A DNA stretch of 64,000 bases from Candidatus Leptofilum proximum (GTDB taxonomy: Bacteria > Chloroflexota > Anaerolineae > Promineifilales > Promineifilaceae), in the NCBI GenBank assembly GCA_016710325.1, contig JADJXK010000002.1, positions 992,001 through 1,056,000 of the forward strand. Reading direction: 5' to 3'. The translations under genes were made by a program, and so were the position numbers. The notes below the pieces were generated by a model that was not told the DNA's origin, did no database searches, and saw nothing but the letters and a program-made list of their open reading frames with translations. Positions 59,191-64,000 of this stretch are shown here, piece by piece. Numbering within the stretch: position 1 is the first letter of the stretch; each line of letters begins with the position of its first letter.

Positions 59191-60873
59191 CTACAAATCA
59201 TCCGCCAACAGGGCCACATCGGCCAGATCGATGGCCTGGATTTGGTTAACGGCCGTTTGGGCAAAGCGGCAGGCAGCGGCCCGGGGATGCTCATCTCCCT
59301 CCACATCCAGCGACCACTGCGCCTGCTCAATCAGCCTGGCCAGGGCCAGCGAGCGGCCCAAAGTCAGGGCAAAGCGGCGTGCCCCGACTTCGAGGGCGGT
59401 TTGGTCGGCCATGTTGTTTTGCAGCCAGTGGATGGCTTCGGTCACGGCCGTTTGGGCCACGGTACCTGCTGTTTGCAGACGGTCGTCGGTCGCCAGCTGC
59501 ACGCAGCGATTCACTTCTTTGGCCAGCGCCTGCAGCGGTTCGCCGCTGCGCCCCAGCGCCCGCAGCGCATCCAGCGACAGCACGTTGGTGGTGCCTTCCC
59601 AGATGGGCAGCACCTGGCTGTCACGCAGCAGCACCGGCAGGCCGGTATCTTCCACGTAACCCGCCCCGCCAAACGCCTCCAGCACCTCGCTGGCCACCAC
59701 CACCGCCTGCTTGGCCGTGGTCAGCTTGGCCAGCGATGTGAGCAGCCGCAGCAGATGCGCCTCTTCTTCGCTGATAACTTCCGCCTCGTCCTTGCCAATC
59801 AGCTCCACCAGGAAAAAGGTGAGGTGGAAGGCGGCTTCGGTTTCCGCCTGCATCCAGGCCAGGGTATCGACGTGCAGCGGCTTTTTCGCCAGCGGCGCGC
59901 CAAAGGCAACACGCTTTTGAGCATAGCTGCGGGCCAGGGCCATGCCGCGCCGCATAAACGACGCCGCCGAGACGCTGTTCCAGGTACGCGTCAGGTGCAG
60001 CATGGGCACGATGTTACGCACGCCGTTGTTGAGCCCCATGACGGGCAGCGCCGTGGTGCCGGTCAGCATCAATTCGGCTGTGGGCACCTTGCGCGTACCC
60101 AGCTTGTCCTTCAGCCGCAGCACCTCGATGTTTTGCGGCTTGCCGTACTCATCCTTCGTTTCCAGGTAAAACAGGGCCAGCCCTCTGCCGCCGGGCGGAT
60201 TGCCTTCCGGGCGGGCCAGGGTCAATGTCATTTGCGAGGTGGCGGCAGAGGTGAACCATTTACGGCCGTACAGCAGCCATTCCTCTTGCTCGTTCAGTCT
60301 GGCAATGGTTTCCGATAGGCCCACATCGGAGCCGCCGGTCGATTCGGTCATCCACTGGCCGCTGGTCCAGAACTCGGCCGGATCGCGGCTGGTGAGATGA
60401 GGCACGGCGCGGTTGATCAGCTCCTGGTTCCCCGAAACCAGCAAGGTGCGTGTGGCACCATCGGTCATGGCCAGGGGGCAGGTGTAAACATCGGTGGAGG
60501 GGTGGAAGAGGTAGACAAGGGCAAACTGGTAGATGCGGTCGAAACGGCCGTATTTGCCCTCGTAGGCCGCCGCCACCACGCCAAACTCGGCGGCCAGCCT
60601 CTCCGCTTTCTGCCACAGCGGGGACACTTCGATCTGGTCAATGCGGTTGCCCCAGGGATCCCACTGCGTCAGGACGGGATCGTTGAGTCGGTCGGCCAGC
60701 TGCATGCGGTACAGCTCGCCGCCTGCCAGATGGCCCACGGTGTGAAGCGGCCGTTCGACTTCGGCCAGTACCTCGGGTGGCAAGACGCGGCGCAGGTAGC
60801 TGCGCAAGACGCGGTCGTTGTTATATTGGTTGCCCAAAGTAGGCGGTGCTTGATTGAAGGGCTGAAGATTCAT
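59191..60873 (-). CDS. AidB-like acyl-CoA dehydrogenase
   Basis: A 560-residue flavoprotein with the AidB layout: N-terminal LQPFNQAPPTLGNQYNND, then PLAMTDGATRTLLVSG, GQWMTESTGGSDVG, YGRKWFTSAATSQM, LKDKLGTRKVPTAELML, and C-terminal EAFGGAGYVEDTGLPVLLRD and PIWEGTTNVLSLD. E. coli AidB is part of the alkylation (Ada) response and binds DNA; no ada/alkB genes are seen here. It may instead be an isovaleryl-CoA-type dehydrogenase. GAGGTGAAAA precedes the ATG. Confidence 0.85.
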   Translation of the reverse strand: MNLQPFNQAPPTLGNQYNNDRVLRSYLRRVLPPEVLAEVERPLHTVGHLAGGELYRMQLADRLNDPVLTQWDPWGNRIDQIEVSPLWQKAERLAAEFGVVAAAYEGKYGRFDRIYQFALVYLFHPSTDVYTCPLAMTDGATRTLLVSGNQELINRAVPHLTSRDPAEFWTSGQWMTESTGGSDVGLSETIARLNEQEEWLLYGRKWFTSAATSQMTLTLARPEGNPPGGRGLALFYLETKDEYGKPQNIEVLRLKDKLGTRKVPTAELMLTGTTALPVMGLNNGVRNIVPMLHLTRTWNSVSAASFMRRGMALARSYAQKRVAFGAPLAKKPLHVDTLAWMQAETEAAFHLTFFLVELIGKDEAEVISEEEAHLLRLLTSLAKLTTAKQAVVVASEVLEAFGGAGYVEDTGLPVLLRDSQVLPIWEGTTNVLSLDALRALGRSGEPLQALAKEVNRCVQLATDDRLQTAGTVAQTAVTEAIHWLQNNMADQTALEVGARRFALTLGRSLALARLIEQAQWSLDVEGDEHPRAAACRFAQTAVNQIQAIDLADVALLADDL

Positions 60874-61149
60874 TTTTCACCTCAAATATTGGCTGAAACC
60901 TGATGTTCATCATTTCATCGAAAAGAACCGTCACCCATTATATCCTGTACACCTCTTTGTAAGGTCATCTGTAACGTTAGGTGTAAGAGCTGTGTGCTAG
61001 AGTACCGTTAAAGTTGGTCCTAGCAAGCGTTTGTCCGTTGCAAATATCCCAGTTCGCTTCCAAAAGAATCAGAACAGTTGTTAACAAGGAGGTGCTTATA
61101 GATTTTCCCTTTCTTTCAGTTATGTTTTAAATCGTGCCATGGTGGAAAA

Positions 61150-62193
61150 ATGAAAACTAAACTTGTGTTCCTACTTATCTGCTGTCTAACCGCTTTGCTG
61201 GCGGTAACAAGCCTGGCCAGCGCAGCCCCCTCGGCCAAGATAGACGTTTGCCACAGCGAAGGCAATGGCGCTTATCACCTCATCAACATTAGTGAACGAG
61301 CTTTGGCTGCCCACCTTGCTCACGGCGATGGTCAACCTGGTGATCCGGTACCGGGAATGGAGGGCAAGGTCTTTGCTGAAGATTGCAGTGTGGTCGATGC
61401 TGCTCCTGACAACATTTATGATTCGATCCCCGCAGTTTATCCGGGCAGCTTCCCCAGCCTGGGTTATGAAGCCACCTCCACCGATGAATTTGGCGACCAC
61501 ATCCTGTTTGCTGGAAGTTCTCGCAACCTGCACTCTGTTGAGCTTAGCCTGACCAACTGGTCTTGCGAAAACGATTTTGACAATGTTGGCGGCGTTTGGG
61601 TGCCAAACCGGGATGGTAATGCTGGCGAAGCGTGTGCTACCAACCCTGGCAGCACATTTTCACATCCCGTTACCTTGAACATTTACGAGGTAGACAACAG
61701 CGGAGTGGATCCGGCTGTTGGTAACCTCATTGTCTCGGTGACGGAGAGCTTCGATATTCCCTTCCGGCCCTCGTGGGATTCTGTGAATTGCACGGCCTCT
61801 GGCCAAACACCGGCAACAAATATTCCCTTTGGCGGCAAGTGGTATGATCCAGTGTTGGGTGCCTGCGTCAATGGCTATGCTTTCAACATTACCTTCGACT
61901 TCACAGCCTTAAACGTTGTTTTGCCTGAGGAGGCCATCATTGGGGTAGTTTACAACACGGCCAACCATGGCCCTGCGCCTCTCGGTACGGCTGGTCCATA
62001 CAGTTCGCTGAACGTTAGCGTAACGGCCGATGCTCCCTCTGTCGGCACAAATGTTGAAGCGGACACCGTGTTCTGGGACACCAGCTTTGGACCATTCTAT
62101 TGTGATAGTGGCGCTGGAGGCACCGATATATTCCGCCGTGATGCTGGTTGCTGGGATACCTACACGCCAGTGGTTCGGTTTGACGCAAATTAA
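61150..62193 (+). CDS. Secreted protein of unknown function
   Basis: A 347-residue exported protein with a Sec signal ending about residue 26 (TSLASAAPS). The mature N terminus has DVCHSEGNGAYHLINISERALAAHLAHGDGQPGD (about residues 31-65, key residues Cys, two His, HGD), a short module seen at the ends of many secreted proteins. The remainder is a beta-rich domain with several Cys (NWSCEND, GEACATN, VNCTASG, GACVNGY, FYCDSG, AGCWDTY), probably disulfide-bonded. The gene has no ACGGCCGT site and is less GC-rich. A hairpin follows the stop. Confidence 0.75.
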   Translation: MKTKLVFLLICCLTALLAVTSLASAAPSAKIDVCHSEGNGAYHLINISERALAAHLAHGDGQPGDPVPGMEGKVFAEDCSVVDAAPDNIYDSIPAVYPGSFPSLGYEATSTDEFGDHILFAGSSRNLHSVELSLTNWSCENDFDNVGGVWVPNRDGNAGEACATNPGSTFSHPVTLNIYEVDNSGVDPAVGNLIVSVTESFDIPFRPSWDSVNCTASGQTPATNIPFGGKWYDPVLGACVNGYAFNITFDFTALNVVLPEEAIIGVVYNTANHGPAPLGTAGPYSSLNVSVTADAPSVGTNVEADTVFWDTSFGPFYCDSGAGGTDIFRRDAGCWDTYTPVVRFDAN

Positions 62194-62229
62194 CACCCTC
62201 GCATCAACCTTGCTAAGGTAGTTTTTTCG

Positions 62230-62257
62230 CGGGAGACCTGAGCCATCGGGTCTCCCG
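62230..62257 (+). terminator. Hairpin after the secreted-protein gene
   Basis: CGGGAGACC pairs with GGTCTCCCG around a ten-base loop, 37 bases after the stop. The T-rich tract lies before the hairpin, not after, so intrinsic termination would be weak. Confidence 0.55.
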
Positions 62258-62354
62258 TAACTTTGCCGCAAACCGGGGTTTTACTTGATAAGAGTTTCTA
62301 CTTACCCAACGAAGCACCATTGCACCCATTGATCACTCAGTTAAGGAGGTTGTC

Positions 62355-62618
62355 ATGGATTTGGTTAGCATCTTGTTGTGGATTGTTCTCGGTGGTGTTG
62401 CTGGATGGATTGCCAGCATCGTTATGAAGCGAAATGCGCAGATGGGAATGATTGCCAATATTGTTGTTGGCATCGTCGGCGCTGTCATCGGCGGAATTTT
62501 GGTCGATTTGCTCGGCTTTGCCCCCGCGACAGGCTTCAATTTTTATAGTTTGATTGTGGCGATTTTAGGCGCCATCATCTTGTTGGCGCTTGTGGGCATG
62601 GTACGCCGCGCCGCATAA
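62355..62618 (+). CDS. GlsB/YeaQ/YmgE-family stress-associated membrane protein
   Basis: An 87-residue protein with three hydrophobic segments. GGVAGWIASIVMKRNAQMGM, NIVVGIVGAVIGG and the final LALVGMVRRAA match the transglycosylase-associated/GlsB family, small inner-membrane proteins often induced by stress. TTAAGGAGGTT is a strong SD eight bases before the ATG. A good intrinsic terminator follows, so it is a monocistronic gene. Confidence 0.9.
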   Translation: MDLVSILLWIVLGGVAGWIASIVMKRNAQMGMIANIVVGIVGAVIGGILVDLLGFAPATGFNFYSLIVAILGAIILLALVGMVRRAA

Positions 62619-62643
62619 ATCAGGTTTACGCAAGTTTTGCAGC

Positions 62644-62684
62644 AAAACGGCTGGCCCACTGATGTGGCGCCAGCCGTTTTTTAT
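62644..62684 (+). terminator. Rho-independent terminator of the GlsB-like gene
   Basis: AAAACGGCTGGC pairs with GCCAGCCGTTTT around a 13-base loop and runs into further T residues. It could serve as a terminator in both directions, since the A run at the left gives T on the other strand, matching the convergent gene. Confidence 0.85.
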
Positions 62685-62703
62685 TAGTTGAAGTTGTTTG
62701 AGC

Positions 62704-62976
62704 CTATTTTTTGCCGGTAAAAATCCGCTTGAAGGCCAAGCGCGTTTCCGGAAATAATGCATAAAAAACCACGGCAACAACCCCTCCGTAAGCGGCCGTT
62801 GCCAGAAGACAGACGCCTAACTGGGCCAATACACCGTCCTTACTAAACGTGCTTAATCCCCAGCGAAGGATCACGGTGCTAACGATTGTACCTAACATGG
62901 CCGAGATGAAAACGGCCGTTAACCACATCAATTCTTCTGTAGATAAATTTTCCACCCACTGCTGCCACTTTTTCAT
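62704..62976 (-). CDS. Small two-pass membrane protein
   Basis: A 90-residue protein starting at ATG 62976, with AGGAG ten bases upstream; the longer in-frame reading has no support. Two hydrophobic helices (LMWLTAVFISAMLGTIVSTVIL and LGVCLLATAAYGGVVAVVFYAL regions) are joined by a short loop, with a basic C terminus (FKRIFTGKK). No family recognised. Convergent with the GlsB-like gene. Confidence 0.65.
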   Translation of the reverse strand: MKKWQQWVENLSTEELMWLTAVFISAMLGTIVSTVILRWGLSTFSKDGVLAQLGVCLLATAAYGGVVAVVFYALFPETRLAFKRIFTGKK

Positions 62977-63468
62977 GTTGTTGATGCTCCTGTGTAAGCG
63001 TCTTTTATATTTCCCAAAATCTATACAGGCAAAATAGCTTGCCCAATTTGTTCTACACAAACTAATGGACCATCCTAACAAACATTCCTTCGATAATTTA
63101 TGGGAAAACCCTCTCAATAGGGCCAAACCTGGGGACAAATACAGAGGAAATTAATACTATTGGCTCTTTCGGATTCCCCGGGGTTTGCAACAAATTAACG
63201 CGAATGATCACGAAAATTAGCGTTCATTCGGGCTAATTCGCTGCAAAAATCAGCCTGACCCCGCCAAATCCTAAAGGGTCTTCAGGAATTCAGGGGATTT
63301 ACAATCTGTGATGCGTGAAACGTGAAACGTGACCAGCGAGACATCACGTTTCACGCTTCACGTTTCACGCCAAACCCCACGAAATCCCAAAGAGCCATCC
63401 TAAATACCCCCACTGTTTTAAGTGAGTTGGGTAACCCGATAATTGGGTGATTTCTTTCAATTACCCAA
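62977..63468. other. Long intergenic region with several repeat remnants
   Basis: About 490 bases without a convincing gene. From 63195 to 63245 there is a GCGAATGATCACGAAAATTAGCG repeat with its near-complement TTCATTCGGGCTAATTCGC, then the palindromic repeat at 63312-63368, then an AT-rich repeat running into the MBL gene. The first 150 bases should hold the promoter of the small membrane protein. Confidence 0.55.
63312..63368. repeat. GTGAAACGTGAA palindromic repeat, copy B
   Basis: GCGTGAAACGTGAAACGTGA followed after a short centre by ATCACGTTTCACGCTTCACG and TTTCAC, near-identical to 34593-34646. Confidence 0.8.
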
Positions 63469-63480
63469 TTACTCAATTAC
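63449..63480. repeat. AATTACCCAATTACTC repeat overlapping the end of the MBL gene
   Basis: The unit CAATTACCCAATTACTCAATTAC has the same sequence as in 1713-1770 and 50754-50803. It overlaps the stop codon and last codons (VIE) of the MBL-fold gene. The facing arm (63421-63448) is degenerate. Confidence 0.75.
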
Positions 63481-64000
63481 ATAATATTGCCAAACACCAC
63501 CAACCGTTTCCACCCGAACTCTGCCCTCCGCTTCGAGCAAGTCGAGGTAACCGATGAGCATCCACAGCCCGGCGAAGCGGAAGGCGGGTGGGTAGTGGGC
63601 GTACATCTCGTTCATCAGGGCGTAGGCGGTGTGGTAGCCCTGCTGGACGAGCGCCAGGGCCTCGGCCTTGCGCTTGTGGATGCGTTCGCGCTGGGTTTGG
63701 ATGAGCTGGCGGTGGTTTTGGAACGGTTCACCGTGGCCAGGGTACACCGTGTCGATGTCTAGTGCCTCACACCGTTTGAGCGATTCCATGTAGATGGGCA
63801 GGCTGGGCTGGCGCGGTTGGTTGGGCAACGGCCGTTCCACAATCGGTGTCGGCGTTTTGGGCAGCAGCATATCGGCGGAGAGGAACTGGCGGCTGTCTGG
63901 CTGATAGAAGCAGGTCTGGTGGCTGGCGTGGCCCGGCATGTGCAGCACCTGCCAGTCGGCGCCCCCCAACGACAGCCAGTCGCCCACCTGGAACGTGTGA
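63469..64000 (-). CDS. MBL-fold hydrolase, 5' end beyond the window
   Basis: The C-terminal 177 codons of a metallo-beta-lactamase-fold protein; the frame remains open to the window edge. Visible motifs are the metal His in MPGHASHQTCFY, Asp in FLSADMLLP and the last His in VYPGHGEPF. A C-terminal winged-helix-like tail (about the last 70 residues) resembles the LACTB2/glyoxalase-II-like BLACT group. Hydrolysis of a thioester, lactone or phosphodiester cannot be told apart. Its last codons are repeat-derived. Confidence 0.85.
   Translation of the reverse strand, partial: HTFQVGDWLSLGGADWQVLHMPGHASHQTCFYQPDSRQFLSADMLLPKTPTPIVERPLPNQPRQPSLPIYMESLKRCEALDIDTVYPGHGEPFQNHRQLIQTQRERIHKRKAEALALVQQGYHTAYALMNEMYAHYPPAFRFAGLWMLIGYLDLLEAEGRVRVETVGGVWQYYVIE

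Noticed and set aside
59191..60873. aidB as part of an Ada-type alkylation operon
   Set aside because: No ada, alkA or alkB gene is nearby, so only the family similarity is reported.
61088..61140. Strong AAGGAGGTG about 60 bases upstream of the secreted-protein gene
   Set aside because: The only start it could serve is a GTG giving about 12 codons; no conservation can be judged and it may be a leader feature. Not called as a gene.

Overview
This 64 kb window is GC-rich, densely coded bacterial chromosome. The best guess is an uncultured Chloroflexota member of the Anaerolineae/Ardenticatenia type. That rests on general style (lipoproteins with Pro/Thr-rich linkers, many small palindromic repeats between genes, mixed operons, several GTG/TTG starts) and not on a marker gene. 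I saw no rRNA, tRNA, CRISPR array or transposase gene.

Layout. 0.06-6.4 kb: two surface lipoproteins (beta-propeller and Kelch), a hybrid histidine kinase, and convergent lspA with a small partner. 6.6-13.8 kb: a 1077-residue membrane metallopeptidase with two cyclic-nucleotide-binding-like domains, a DsrE/YedF-like protein, a small cytochrome c lipoprotein and a di-haem peroxidase fused to a beta-helix. 13.8-15.8 kb: a lipoprotein, then a compact intergenic region with a MITE-like element, a good promoter, a 23-codon peptide gene and two terminators. 15.9-24.5 kb: an operon of RIO1 kinase, ABC exporter, APH-like kinase, two more ABC exporters and a GNAT. 24.7-39.5 kb: rsgA and a long same-strand run of group-transfer enzymes (nucleotidyltransferase, APH-like kinases, GNATs, an AAC/APH-type fusion, methyltransferase, DinB) mixed with hydrolases and an SDR. 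39.5-53 kb: two DUF4870 proteins, a pRiA4b ORF-3-like protein, an adenosine-deaminase-like hydrolase, epimerase, aminotransferase, S9 peptidase, pentapeptide protein, MaoC dehydratase, MazG-like and RmlA genes, and a GNAT-VOC fusion. 53-64 kb: an AT-rich gene with a probable effector-associated (death-like) domain, two acyl-CoA dehydrogenases (one AidB-like), nucleotidyltransferase, SDR, amidase operon, secreted protein, GlsB/YeaQ protein and a truncated MBL-fold hydrolase.

Three signals stand out. First, the palindrome ACGGCCGT is enormously over-represented (over 110 copies by eye, in all reading frames and between genes), like the HIP1 palindrome of cyanobacteria. Second, several families of short palindromic repeats sit between genes, and some are inside genes: two ABC transporter genes of one operon carry the same repeat in frame at the same domain boundary, and one of them carries a second family inside its ATPase domain. 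Third, the 15.3-15.8 kb segment encodes an independently transcribed tiny peptide next to a MITE-like element. The effector-associated-domain protein is the best candidate for a conflict or defence component.
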